From Geoglobus acetivorans (GTDB lineage: Archaea > Halobacteriota > Archaeoglobi > Archaeoglobales > Archaeoglobaceae), in contig NZ_CP087714.1 in the NCBI RefSeq assembly GCF_039641995.1, forward strand, positions 1,488,001 to 1,552,000: DNA of 64,000 nt. The letters run 5' to 3'. Position numbers and translations under genes: made by a program. Positions 1 to 7,319 of this stretch are shown one piece after another; position 1 is the first letter of the stretch, and each line of letters starts with the position of its first letter. The notes below the pieces were generated by a model. That model was not told the origin of the DNA. It saw only the letters and a program-made list of their open reading frames with translations, and did no database searches.

Positions 1-103
1 CACTGTTCAACCTCTTTGGTCTCAATCTGTAGGACAAGAGCTATTTTTCCCTCTCCCCTCCTTAGTAACAAGGTTTTTCTATATCGAAATTTTGAGCACC
101 AAT

Positions 104-400
104 ATGGGCAAGCTTGTAGGTTTAGGAGCTGGGTTTGTAATTGGCTTTTTCTCCATTTTGTATTATTTGAATCCAGAAGATACGATCATAAAAGCCTTTT
201 TTAAGATGTTTGAGGTCTTGGAAGAATACACTCCTCCAGAAGCTGAGGACATTATGAAGAATGTGACTACCGCTGCGCAGGTAATTATTCTGATATCTTG
301 GATTGTAGGGTTATTTATCTTGAAAAAGGACCCTCTAGGATTTTTGACTGGGCTTCTTTTTGGGCTTATTTTAGGATTCTATGTGAGTTCAGTGTTTTAG
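104..400 (+). CDS. small two-helix membrane protein of the integrated element
   Basis: A protein of 98 residues (ATG start; an in-frame TTG at 92 would add four). It has a hydrophobic N-terminal segment (residues about 3-22), a charged middle rich in Glu (about 25-55) and a C-terminal stretch of two hydrophobic segments separated by a short Lys/Asp-containing turn. No catalytic motif is visible and I recognise no family. It is the only gene reading rightward at the left of the element and is convergent with the small-protein operon at 563-4808, separated by a perfect inverted repeat. Small membrane proteins of this kind are common in archaeal plasmids and viruses, but no function can be given. 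Confidence 0.5.
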   Translation: MGKLVGLGAGFVIGFFSILYYLNPEDTIIKAFFKMFEVLEEYTPPEAEDIMKNVTTAAQVIILISWIVGLFILKKDPLGFLTGLLFGLILGFYVSSVF

Positions 401-460
401 AAATCACTATTATTCTGGCCAGCTCAACTCTTGAGGTTCGGAGGTACCATTTTTAAACTC

Positions 461-484
461 TTGGGAAAAGGAGAGTTTTCCCAA
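461..484. terminator. 9-bp perfect inverted repeat between convergent genes
   Basis: TTGGGAAAA and TTTTCCCAA flank a 6-nt loop (GGAGAG). It lies between the ends of the gene at 104-400 and the leftward operon ending at 563, and each arm ends in A or T tracts, so it could act as a terminator in both directions. A shorter dyad (AATACA-T-TGTATT, 533-545) lies nearer the leftward operon's stop codon. Confidence 0.5.
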
Positions 485-562
485 ATCCCGGGTATTTTTG
501 CCGGAATTCGCAGCGTAAATATATAATATAACAATACATTGTATTACCAATGTAAGACTGAA

Positions 563-919
563 TCACAGAAACCCATAGAATTCAAGCCACTTTCTGAAAT
601 TGTGTGATAACTCAAACCTTTCCATGTAGATCTTCAAGACCTCCTTGAATAACTCTTCATCATGGAAGGTAATGGGACACTTATCTGTCCTCTGACGTAA
701 TGTGAGAAAATCAGGGTCTGAACCATACACTATCCAATGTTCAATATGGAACCTGTAATTTCTACCTTTCTTGACAAGTCTAAGAATACCTTTTCTATTA
801 CAGATCGGGCAGGTTATTATATTATCCTTACTTTTCCTTGATGATCCTTTAGGAATAACGTTCTTAAGATTCTCAAGAATTTTCTGGATCTCCTCTTCAG
901 AGATCTCTCCCTTTTTCAT
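563..919 (-). CDS. element protein with CxxC...HxxH zinc-binding pattern
   Basis: 118 residues. The N-terminal third is a charged helix with many Glu and Lys. The middle carries CPIC followed about 20 residues later by HIEH, a plausible CxxC/HxxH zinc site, and the C-terminal third is helical and aromatic. Last gene of the leftward operon; its ATG lies inside the 3' end of the upstream gene (897-1094), overlapping by 23 nt in a different frame, which suggests translational coupling. Proteins with a zinc knuckle next to an element primase are often nucleic-acid binding, but the family is not recognised. Confidence 0.6.
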   Translation of the reverse strand: MKKGEISEEEIQKILENLKNVIPKGSSRKSKDNIITCPICNRKGILRLVKKGRNYRFHIEHWIVYGSDPDFLTLRQRTDKCPITFHDEELFKEVLKIYMERFELSHNFRKWLEFYGFL

Positions 920-1094
920 GGATTCTTAACCTCCTCATTACAGTCCACTTGCTCACATCATAACCCATCTGCCTGAGCTTCCACGCAATCATCTCATAGC
1001 TATACCCCTTAGCTCTAAGGGAGAGGCAGAGATCAAGGGGAAAGTCCTTCCTCGGTCTTCCTGTTCCCTTCCTGATATACAGAACCTCAGGCAT
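897..1094 (-). CDS. small helix-turn-helix protein (resolvase-type HTH)
   Basis: 65 residues. A GRPRKD-type basic start (residues about 12-17) is followed by two predicted helices with the spacing of a recombinase/Hin-type HTH (SYEMIAWKLRQMG, then VSKWTVMRRLR). The GRPRK motif resembles AT-hook or Hin-type minor-groove arms. No catalytic domain is present, so it is a free-standing DNA-binding protein, probably a regulator of the element or an accessory factor for its recombination. Sixth of seven genes in the operon, 4 nt after the stop of the preceding gene. Confidence 0.6.
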   Translation of the reverse strand: MPEVLYIRKGTGRPRKDFPLDLCLSLRAKGYSYEMIAWKLRQMGYDVSKWTVMRRLRIHEKGRDL

Positions 1095-1098
1095 TATC

Positions 1099-1317
1099 TC
1101 ACCCTGTCATGTCTATGATCTCTTCCTCAGGTTCTTTTGGCTTTGACTCCCTCACCCAGAAGACTCCGACTTCTTTCCATGTGCCGTTATCTCTGATCAC
1201 CAGTCTGAAAGCTGGCTGACTGTCCTTCTCCTTCTTCTCGTTCTTGAAGATGTAAGCCTCTCTCTTGCCGAGAATACCAAAATCAACGTATCCGGAAAGA
1301 TACTTTTTACTCTTCAT
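1099..1317 (-). CDS. small element protein, function unknown
   Basis: 72 residues, rich in Lys and Glu, with a predicted mostly beta layout and an acidic tail ending in DMTG. No cysteine or catalytic signature and no recognised family. It follows the upstream gene with a 4-nt ATGA overlap and sits in the middle of the seven-gene leftward operon, so it is probably translated with its neighbours. Confidence 0.5.
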   Translation of the reverse strand: MKSKKYLSGYVDFGILGKREAYIFKNEKKEKDSQPAFRLVIRDNGTWKEVGVFWVRESKPKEPEEEIIDMTG

Positions 1318-1505
1318 CTTTCTCCCTCCTCAAGAAGCTTAATATCTTCCAGAGCGTGCTTATAACCGTGTAAAAAAGCATCATGGTAAACGGATTCAAC
1401 CAGCCTTGACACCCATTTTGAGAACCATCTTGCGTGTTCTTCTGCCAGTCTTGCACCCTTCCCGTAGAGGAGTTCCTTTTTCATGAGGTCAAGATCGCCC
1501 ATCAT
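1314..1505 (-). CDS. small helical element protein, function unknown
   Basis: 63 residues, predicted to be almost entirely helical, with amphipathic heptad-like patterning (ARWFSKWVSRLVESVY). ATG overlaps the stop of the gene at 1502-1711. No motif beyond the helical pattern; it could be a small dimerising protein or a partner of the primase. Family not recognised. Confidence 0.5.
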   Translation of the reverse strand: MMGDLDLMKKELLYGKGARLAEEHARWFSKWVSRLVESVYHDAFLHGYKHALEDIKLLEEGER

Positions 1506-1711
1506 TCATCCCTCCAGAGCTGAACAACAGGCACCCCCTCAACGAAAGCATCAAGCCTTATTGCAATCCTCGAGATGGCGCATATCCTGTCCGATAGAAA
1601 CCACATGCACAGCTCTCTCAGACACTTCCTTTTCATCACTGGACAGAACCGGGAGAACTCTCGATCATCTACCTTCAGATCCGGACTTACCAACGCCTCC
1701 AAACTCACCAC
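1502..1711 (-). CDS. small cysteine-containing element protein
   Basis: 69 residues with four cysteines in the central part (CPVMKRKC, LCMWF, RIC), a spacing compatible with a small metal site, although no standard zinc-finger pattern is complete. It overlaps both neighbours by a few nucleotides and belongs to the leftward operon. Unrecognised family. Confidence 0.45.
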   Translation of the reverse strand: MVSLEALVSPDLKVDDREFSRFCPVMKRKCLRELCMWFLSDRICAISRIAIRLDAFVEGVPVVQLWRDE

Positions 1712-2127
1712 CTCCTCTCCTTCTTAGCTAAGGGGGGAGCCTGAAGGATGAACTTCCTGTAAATCCAGTCTCCCAGCTCCTCAACACTCCCGGAAAACAC
1801 AGGCAGGAGCTGATCAGCCCTCAGAAAGTAATCGGAATAGACTTTCTGTCTTGGATTGAACTCATACAGATTGACCAGCTCGTTTCTCCTCTCGATATAG
1901 TAAAGGGGAACTCTCAACGCTCTGGCCACTTTCTTCAGCGTGACAGCCTGATAACCTCTTATCTTCAGCTTTCCGTTCTTTTCCTCAAAAATCGCTCTGA
2001 TTCTTGGCCCGACGTCAAGGACGGTGTCAATGTTTGTGATCACCACTTTGTCAGATAACTCCCTGTATGGTTTCAGAGCCTCCCAGAGTGTGTTTTCAAT
2101 GTAATTTCCGCAGTGAGGACACTTCAT
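1705..2127 (-). CDS. zinc-ribbon protein downstream of the PrimPol
   Basis: 140 residues beginning with MKCPHCGNY, a single CxxC knuckle at residues 3-6, followed by a globular region with a predicted winged or HTH-like helix set (VTLKKVARALRVPLYYIERR, residues about 62-81). The ATG overlaps the primase-helicase stop by 4 nt (ATGA), so it is translationally coupled to the replication protein and may be a primase accessory or DNA-binding subunit. The function is inference from position only. Confidence 0.55.
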   Translation of the reverse strand: MKCPHCGNYIENTLWEALKPYRELSDKVVITNIDTVLDVGPRIRAIFEEKNGKLKIRGYQAVTLKKVARALRVPLYYIERRNELVNLYEFNPRQKVYSDYFLRADQLLPVFSGSVEELGDWIYRKFILQAPPLAKKERRW

Positions 2128-4808
2128 AAGCCCATAACCTCCTCATAATGCTCAAAATCCCCAGAATAATCCTCTCTGCCTGTCTCTTCCTGCTCTTCTA
2201 AACCCTTGAGGAAATTAACGAATTCAGAAAGAGAAACTCTGATAGCCCATGGAGTTTTATTTCCAACTCTCATCTTACCATATTTCCATCCAAACCTCTC
2301 AGCCAAGGATTTGAGGGAGTCCACAGCCAGACCGTCCAGAACCTTCAGAACCGAATTTGTGATAACCACATCTTCTCCCTTCAGATAAGCCCACGGGAGG
2401 AAATTCTCCCTTATCAGGGCCTTCAGTCTATAATCCAGGTCTGGAGCGTAAAATGTCCCGTTCTCAACAGTAACCTCCACCTTAGAAATGTGTCTGGAAT
2501 ACCTCTGGTTGATGTCCTCCAGCAGTCTGGCCCTGATCTCCTCATTTACCAGCTCTGTTATGTCCTCCAGGGACTCTCCTTCATGTGCTTCATCAATCCA
2601 GGAAGGAACCTCAAGGCCGGCAAATTCATAAGCTTCCCTAAGGAGGAGGGTTGAAGTTTCCAGCCAGTCCTTTTTCAGCAACTCAGGGTTTTCAGCTATT
2701 CTCTGGAAGACAAAATAACCCAGGAACCTGAGATCGTGAATCCTGGGCAATACCTTATTCTCAAACTCCCTGACCCTCTCACCTGAAACCCTGTCAGAGA
2801 GGCTGAAGAGAATCCCGATAAACCTTCTCAGGAGGGCATCATCTGAGGGATAGGTTTTGTTTGTGGTGAAAATCATCGGGCTTAAAGCCGGCTCCTCCAC
2901 ATAAACGCCCTGAACGTATCTCCCTCTGGCAAATGGTGATTCTATGCTGGACTTCAGGATCTCCCTCAGAGAGTCCTTGGAAAGAACGTCAGCAACCTCA
3001 TTGATCAGGATGGGGAATGTTGTCTCTGAAACAACCTTCCCGAACCTCGGAACGGTGTCAATGTGGGATCCACCCTTCTCCTCTGGGGGTAAATTCCAGA
3101 TCGCTCTTATTATCTTCCCTAAGGTGGATTTGCCGGTGGAGGCTGAACCATGGAGTAAAAGCCAGGGAAAGTGGATCCCATAAGTCCCCCTGATCTGCTT
3201 TATCGCATAGCTGAACGGTGCCAGAATTCCCCACTTGATTATTGTGGTGAACCTGTCTGCCAGATGGTTATACCACTCCTCCCTCAGCTCCCTGAGAAGG
3301 AGGAGAGATCTCTCCAGGTCCTCCTTGGTGAACTCCTCAGCTTCCCACTTAACCGCCCTGATCTCTCCCTCAAAGAAGTAAAAGCCAGGCTTTTCCAGCT
3401 CTCTCCTGATCTCAGCCTTTCCGTTCCTGATGAATGCAATAACTAAGGAGGAGAGGGCATCCTCAATCAGTCTTTTGTGCTTGACAATTCCCTCAGCCTT
3501 CAGCCTCTGGACAATAACCTCCAGCTCTGCCGGGCCTATCGTTTTCTTTAACAGTCCATCAAACTCAATCTCAAACTTTCTCACACCGCCAAGGGGATCC
3601 TCAAAAACAACAACCCTGACAGGGCATGTTTCAGCTATCAGCTCCTTATAAACAATTCCTCCATTCTTCTGATCTTCATAGGCCCTGGCAATTATCCCCT
3701 TCCTGGGATTGGCAACATAATACAGCTTTCTGGAGAAATCAATCAGACTGAATATCGAATCTCTGAAGGGGGAGGATCTTCCCAGTTTTTCCTCCAGCCT
3801 TCTTATCAGCTCTAAGGACTGGAACTCACCCAGCAATTTCTCAGCTATTTCCTGGAGACCTGACTTTCCTTTAAGCTCCTCTTCTGATGGAGGATTGCCC
3901 TTAAGTCCGTAGGTCCGGTCAAGAACATAAAGCCTGAGATCCTTCTCCTCATCTCCCTCAGCCAGAATCTCGACAATTCTTCTGGCAGAGCTGTAATCAA
4001 CTCCCGCTTTCCTCAGCCATCCACTTAGAAACATGATTATGTAATTCCTGTAGCCCTGCCTGTAGATCGGCCTTATCAGATTGACGATCTCAAGGATTTT
4101 GCTCTCTGAGAGTTTCTCACCATCCTTGGATGTCGAAGATTCCTTAGACTTCCTGGGAGCGGGATCCTGCTCGAAGGTTCTTTCGAACCTGCTTTCAAGT
4201 CCTTCATTCTTTTCCAGAATTCTAAGGAGGGAGAGATATTCCTCCCAGCTCAGCTCTGCAATTCTTTCAGGCTTATTGACAAACCTGTAAAACTTTCCTG
4301 AAGGGTGAGGGGAGGGAGGACAGACGACAAAACCACCCTCAGCCCTGATGTCAATTCCTGGCCTTATGCCTATTCTGTTGTTGAAGAACTTTGGATCCGG
4401 ATCTCTGACTCTGAAATAGTAGTGGTAACCCTTCCCTGTTTCAACCACCCAGGTACTGATGAACTTCTCATAAAGCTCAGGATTTGCTTCATACAGCTCT
4501 CCCAGGAATTCTCCAGCCACTTCCTTAGAATCGAAATCTATAACTGCCAGATTTCCTGAAACCTTACCGGTTACGATTGCTATTCCGATTTTGTTTCCAT
4601 TCCTGATGGCCTGAAACTGTTCTGGATTTGAGAACCAGCTTTTAACCTCCTCTAAGGTGGGTGGTGAGAGCTGGTATTTCTTCCAGTCCACCAGAGCCGG
4701 TTTTCTGGATTTGCCATCAGGTAACTTTATCAGAGCAACCGGAATTATGCTGAAACCTTCCTGGAGGTACTGTTTAGCATGCTCTAATAAGGTGGACATG
4801 TCTATCAC
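2124..4808 (-). CDS. PrimPol-helicase replication protein of the integrated element
   Basis: 894 residues. The N-terminal 180 residues are an archaeo-eukaryotic primase-polymerase (PrimPol) domain: DFD at residues 91-93 supplies metal ligands, GYHYYF (H129) is the sxH-like motif, and DIRAEGGF (153-160) is motif III. A linker follows, and the C-terminal half is an AAA+/SF3-like helicase with Walker A GSASTGKST near residue 555, Walker B FPILINE, a sensor MIFTTNK and a Leu-Leu-Arg-Arg-Phe arginine finger. This primase plus helicase layout is the replication initiator of many archaeal plasmids and viruses. It heads a seven-gene operon whose members overlap by a few bases. It has no host counterpart here, and with the adjacent integrase fragment it marks the region as mobile. 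Confidence 0.85.
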   Translation of the reverse strand: MIDMSTLLEHAKQYLQEGFSIIPVALIKLPDGKSRKPALVDWKKYQLSPPTLEEVKSWFSNPEQFQAIRNGNKIGIAIVTGKVSGNLAVIDFDSKEVAGEFLGELYEANPELYEKFISTWVVETGKGYHYYFRVRDPDPKFFNNRIGIRPGIDIRAEGGFVVCPPSPHPSGKFYRFVNKPERIAELSWEEYLSLLRILEKNEGLESRFERTFEQDPAPRKSKESSTSKDGEKLSESKILEIVNLIRPIYRQGYRNYIIMFLSGWLRKAGVDYSSARRIVEILAEGDEEKDLRLYVLDRTYGLKGNPPSEEELKGKSGLQEIAEKLLGEFQSLELIRRLEEKLGRSSPFRDSIFSLIDFSRKLYYVANPRKGIIARAYEDQKNGGIVYKELIAETCPVRVVVFEDPLGGVRKFEIEFDGLLKKTIGPAELEVIVQRLKAEGIVKHKRLIEDALSSLVIAFIRNGKAEIRRELEKPGFYFFEGEIRAVKWEAEEFTKEDLERSLLLLRELREEWYNHLADRFTTIIKWGILAPFSYAIKQIRGTYGIHFPWLLLHGSASTGKSTLGKIIRAIWNLPPEEKGGSHIDTVPRFGKVVSETTFPILINEVADVLSKDSLREILKSSIESPFARGRYVQGVYVEEPALSPMIFTTNKTYPSDDALLRRFIGILFSLSDRVSGERVREFENKVLPRIHDLRFLGYFVFQRIAENPELLKKDWLETSTLLLREAYEFAGLEVPSWIDEAHEGESLEDITELVNEEIRARLLEDINQRYSRHISKVEVTVENGTFYAPDLDYRLKALIRENFLPWAYLKGEDVVITNSVLKVLDGLAVDSLKSLAERFGWKYGKMRVGNKTPWAIRVSLSEFVNFLKGLEEQEETGREDYSGDFEHYEEVMGL

Positions 4809-4974
4809 CCTTCAGGAAAATGCAGGATGGATGTCCGAGGGGACAGGGGGAACTTGTGAGAAAATGACCGCAGAAGTGGTCAAAATCCTGGTTGGTGCAG
4901 AATTCCGGAATCTTAAAATATTTCAGCGCTTTATTTTCCTTTAAGAGGCAGGTGGACTGGAAGACTGACATTTT

Positions 4975-5199
4975 CTACCCCTCCGATTTAATTTTTTCAA
5001 AATCAATACCAAGAAACATAGCATAATGTTCAATAGCCCTCCTGACGATTTCAGAAGCTGATTTGTGGGCAATAGGCTTTGAATACTCCCTATTTAGGAT
5101 TTTCTCAATTATTTTGGTGTGTTCAGGGTATACTGTAAATGAAACTTGGATCATATTCCATTTTGTCTTAGTTCCAATCATTTTGGTTCGGTTCGACAT
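4975..5199 (-). CDS. CopG/RHH-like DNA-binding protein
   Basis: 74 residues. A short basic arm is followed by a beta strand (WNMIQVSFTVYPE) and two helices ending in SASEIVRRAIEHYAMFLGI, the strand-helix-helix order of ribbon-helix-helix repressors. It is divergent from the winged-helix gene at 5256, with only 56 bp between the two start codons and one shared TATA block, so it is well placed to be one arm of a genetic switch. The ATG is about 28 bp from the TATA centre, so the mRNA is probably leaderless. Regulation is inferred from context. Confidence 0.65.
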   Translation of the reverse strand: MSNRTKMIGTKTKWNMIQVSFTVYPEHTKIIEKILNREYSKPIAHKSASEIVRRAIEHYAMFLGIDFEKIKSEG

Positions 5200-5220
5200 A
5201 CAATAATAATCCTATTTCCG

Positions 5221-5236
5221 TTATATTTAAATATTT
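5221..5236. promoter_or_regulatory. bidirectional TATA block between two regulators
   Basis: TTATATTTAAATATTT contains TTTAAATA on the plus strand (5226-5233) and again on the minus strand (5231-5224). It lies about 26-29 bp before the ATG of both divergent genes (5199 minus, 5256 plus), so both transcripts would begin at or next to their start codons. Confidence 0.6.
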
Positions 5237-5255
5237 CGGTGTACTATACCAAACT

Positions 5256-5864
5256 ATGTCTGAAAGAAAACATCCCAAGAAAATGGAGAGAAGAATCAAT
5301 CGAACGAAAATATATTCTCTCATAGCTGAAGGACCAAAGACTTGGAAAGAACTCATTGAAGGAACAGGTTTATCAAAAAGTGTCCTCGCAAGTCATCTTC
5401 AGGAATTGGAAGATGATGGGTTAATAATTTCTGAAATTGATCCGAAAGATAGAAGAGTAAAAATTTACAAAATCAATCCTGAGGCTATGGAAGTTTCTGA
5501 GAAACTTATGAGTGTATTGTTGTCTTATTTTATAGGTAAGAACTTTAAAGATGTTAAAGAATTGAGAGAAAGCATTGGTGAAGTTTCTCTAATCTGTATG
5601 GCTGGAGGGGACGAGGGTTTAAGAGTCTTAAATATGGTCTTGAAAAATTTGGCCGAAATTCTGCAAGAACTCAATCCTAAGGTGGGGGAGGAGTATAGAA
5701 AGAAATTTGAGGAACTTAAGAAACCAGTCCAAAATTATGCAAAGAAAGTTATTTATCGAAAGAAAGGGGATATAACAGACAAAGAGCTAACTGGAGAACT
5801 TTTGGCTGATTTGGCAGTTATTGGAGCATTAAGTTTATTGAAATCAAGACAATCAGATATTTAA
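5256..5864 (+). CDS. winged-helix transcription regulator (ArsR/MarR-like)
   Basis: 202 residues. Residues about 15-75 form a winged HTH: helix, TWKELIEGTGLSKSVLASHLQELEDDGLI recognition helix, then a DRRVKIYKI wing. The remaining 125 residues are helical, with no metal or ligand motif, and probably form a dimerisation or sensor domain. The start sits 26 bp after the shared TATA block, so the mRNA is likely leaderless. Downstream lies the repeat field at 5899-6188, which could contain its operators. Codon use is A/T-richer than the neighbouring chromosomal genes, in keeping with the mobile element. Confidence 0.7.
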   Translation: MSERKHPKKMERRINRTKIYSLIAEGPKTWKELIEGTGLSKSVLASHLQELEDDGLIISEIDPKDRRVKIYKINPEAMEVSEKLMSVLLSYFIGKNFKDVKELRESIGEVSLICMAGGDEGLRVLNMVLKNLAEILQELNPKVGEEYRKKFEELKKPVQNYAKKVIYRKKGDITDKELTGELLADLAVIGALSLLKSRQSDI

Positions 5865-5898
5865 CAGCATTATTTAATTTTTAATGTTACTAAGTGGG

Positions 5899-6188
5899 TG
5901 TTCCGAAGTGTTCCACAGGCAGAATAATGCTCTATTCTGCAAACTAAGGGGAAATTCTTCTCAGATTTGAAAATGACATATGTTCCGCAATATAAAACCC
6001 CACGGAACAGGGTTATTTTTTCTCAGTTTCGGAATTGAAGGAATTTCAAAGCTGTTTTGAAAATGTGTTCCGCACCTTATTAGCGCATGCTTTATTTCTT
6101 TTCTCAACTTTATGACTTTTCACGGAACAGCGGAACAACGGAACACAAAAGTAACGTGGAACCTATGGAACAGCGGAACAGTGGAACA
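5899..6188. repeat. iteron-like cluster of GGAACA/TGTTCC repeats
   Basis: Eleven copies of the hexamer occur in 290 bp: TGTTCC at 5899, 5909, 5981 and 6066, and GGAACA at 6004, 6124, 6132, 6140, 6167, 6175 and 6183, plus one variant GGAACC at 6158. The last copies form two sets of three with exact 8-bp spacing, and the 14-mer GGAACAGCGGAACA is identical at 6124 and 6167. The stretch 5865-6257 has no convincing gene. Direct repeats of this kind beside a replication-protein operon are typical of a plasmid or viral origin, or of an operator array. Confidence 0.75.
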
Positions 6189-6257
6189 TTTTATTATCTC
6201 CCCCTCCCTTAGTGATACCCCCGCTAACTTTTTAGGCGATACTTCCAACATACGTGC

Positions 6258-6524
6258 ATGACTTCTGTTGCTCCAGTAAAGCGAAAATTAACCCTGAGTG
6301 TAGATAAAAATCTGGTTCAGGAAGCTAAGGAGATGGGGATAAACCTGTCGGCCTTTTTTGAGATTAAGCTGAGAGAACATATCAGTCTGGTAAAATATGG
6401 ATACCGAAGGGAGATTCTTACGGACCCGCCGGGATTTGAACCCGGGTTAGAGGCTCCGAAGGCCTCTGGGATATCCAAGCTACCCTACGGGCCCACAATG
6501 TATGAACTGAACTCACGGATTTAA
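6258..6524 (+). pseudogene. integrase N-terminal fragment (int(N)) running into tRNA-Arg
   Basis: A reading frame of 88 codons. The first 45 residues (RKLTLSVDKNLVQEAKEMGI then NLSAFFEIKLREHI) match the ribbon-helix-helix-like start I know from archaeal tyrosine integrases. The frame then crosses tRNA-Arg(TCG) on the opposite strand, giving the PPGFEPG peptide that arises when integrase genes overlap a tRNA attachment site, and stops 30 bp past the tRNA in host DNA. No catalytic Arg/His/Tyr core is present. This fits SSV-type integration, where the integrase gene is split and its C-terminal part lies at the other element end, outside this window. The alternative is an unrelated small RHH protein. 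Confidence 0.6.
6421..6494 (-). tRNA. tRNA-Arg (anticodon TCG)
   Basis: Read on the minus strand: acceptor GGGCCCG/CGGGTCC (one G-T pair), D-arm GGGTAGC...ATATCCC, anticodon stem GAGGC/GCCTC with loop CTTCGGA (anticodon TCG), T-arm CCGGGTTCAAATCCCGG and discriminator G. An A/T-rich TATA-like stretch lies about 30 bp upstream (6515-6530). Its 3' end faces the integrated element, as expected for an attachment site. Confidence 0.95.
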
Positions 6525-6613
6525 TTTATTTTCCTACACACTGCTTTTCAATTTGTCCGCACCGAAAAGAAAATGTGTATAATGTTATGTAAAAAAGATT
6601 TTGCACACTCTGG

Positions 6614-7318
6614 TCAGATTTTCAGTATTCTACCCTCTCCACCGACGAGGACGTCTCCTGTCCAGCCGTTTTCACTTTTTCTGAAGGTTGGAAGCAGATC
6701 AAATTCTCCTCCAATCTTTATGGTTCCCGCTTTCATGTCTCCTCCTGCATAGCCGCAGTTTCCATGGATGATTATTTCCCCACCTTTCATCTCTGTTCCG
6801 ATGAAGTCTCCAGCGTTACCTTTGATCTCTATTGTTCCTCCCGTCATCTTCTCTCCGATATAGTTCCCTGCATTGCCCTCTATCAGAATCTTTCCTCCCT
6901 GCATGCCGCTTGGGTTACCGTAGTAAGCACACCCGATGAGGTTCTTTGCGTTGCCCTTGACGATTATCTCACCATCCTTCATCTCTGCTCCAAGCCAGTC
7001 GTCAGCACTCCCTTCAATCGTTATCCTGCCGCCCTTCATGTATGCGCCACAGTTTGCCCCAATATTTCCTTTTATGACTATTTCTCCGTCATCCATTCCT
7101 GTTCCAACCCATTTGACCTTTGAAAAGTCTCCATCAAGTAGGAGCTTCTTACCGTCTCCTTCCTTCTCAACATCAAACAGCTCTCCAAGAGTTTTCTCAG
7201 CATTTCCGTACCAGACTTTGAAGTTCTTTATTTCCTCAAGACTCTTCTCTGCAAGTTCGGGAGTGAGTTCGGCCTCAACGCTGACGTCGAATTCGAACTT
7301 TGGCTTAAGGATGAGCAT
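6614..7318 (-). CDS. fwdC: formylmethanofuran dehydrogenase subunit C
   Basis: 234 residues with a short N-terminal region and then a right-handed beta-helix made of repeated G-x-x-x-G-G turns (for example GEIVIKGN, GGRITIEG, GGKILIEGN), the same fold as the C-terminal domain of glutamate synthase. In the Fwd complex this subunit is structural and links FwdA and FwdB. It is the last gene of the fwdDBAC operon, one base after the fwdA stop. In Archaeoglobales the complex works in the reductive acetyl-CoA pathway, in either direction between CO2 and formylmethanofuran. Slightly shorter than the usual 270 residues. Confidence 0.93.
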   Translation of the reverse strand: MLILKPKFEFDVSVEAELTPELAEKSLEEIKNFKVWYGNAEKTLGELFDVEKEGDGKKLLLDGDFSKVKWVGTGMDDGEIVIKGNIGANCGAYMKGGRITIEGSADDWLGAEMKDGEIIVKGNAKNLIGCAYYGNPSGMQGGKILIEGNAGNYIGEKMTGGTIEIKGNAGDFIGTEMKGGEIIIHGNCGYAGGDMKAGTIKIGGEFDLLPTFRKSENGWTGDVLVGGEGRILKI

Positions 7319-7319
7319 C

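Noticed and set aside
5865-6257. CRISPR array in the repeat field
   Set aside because: The unit is only 6 bp with 8-bp spacing and both orientations; no 25-35-bp repeats with unique spacers. No array was seen elsewhere in the window.
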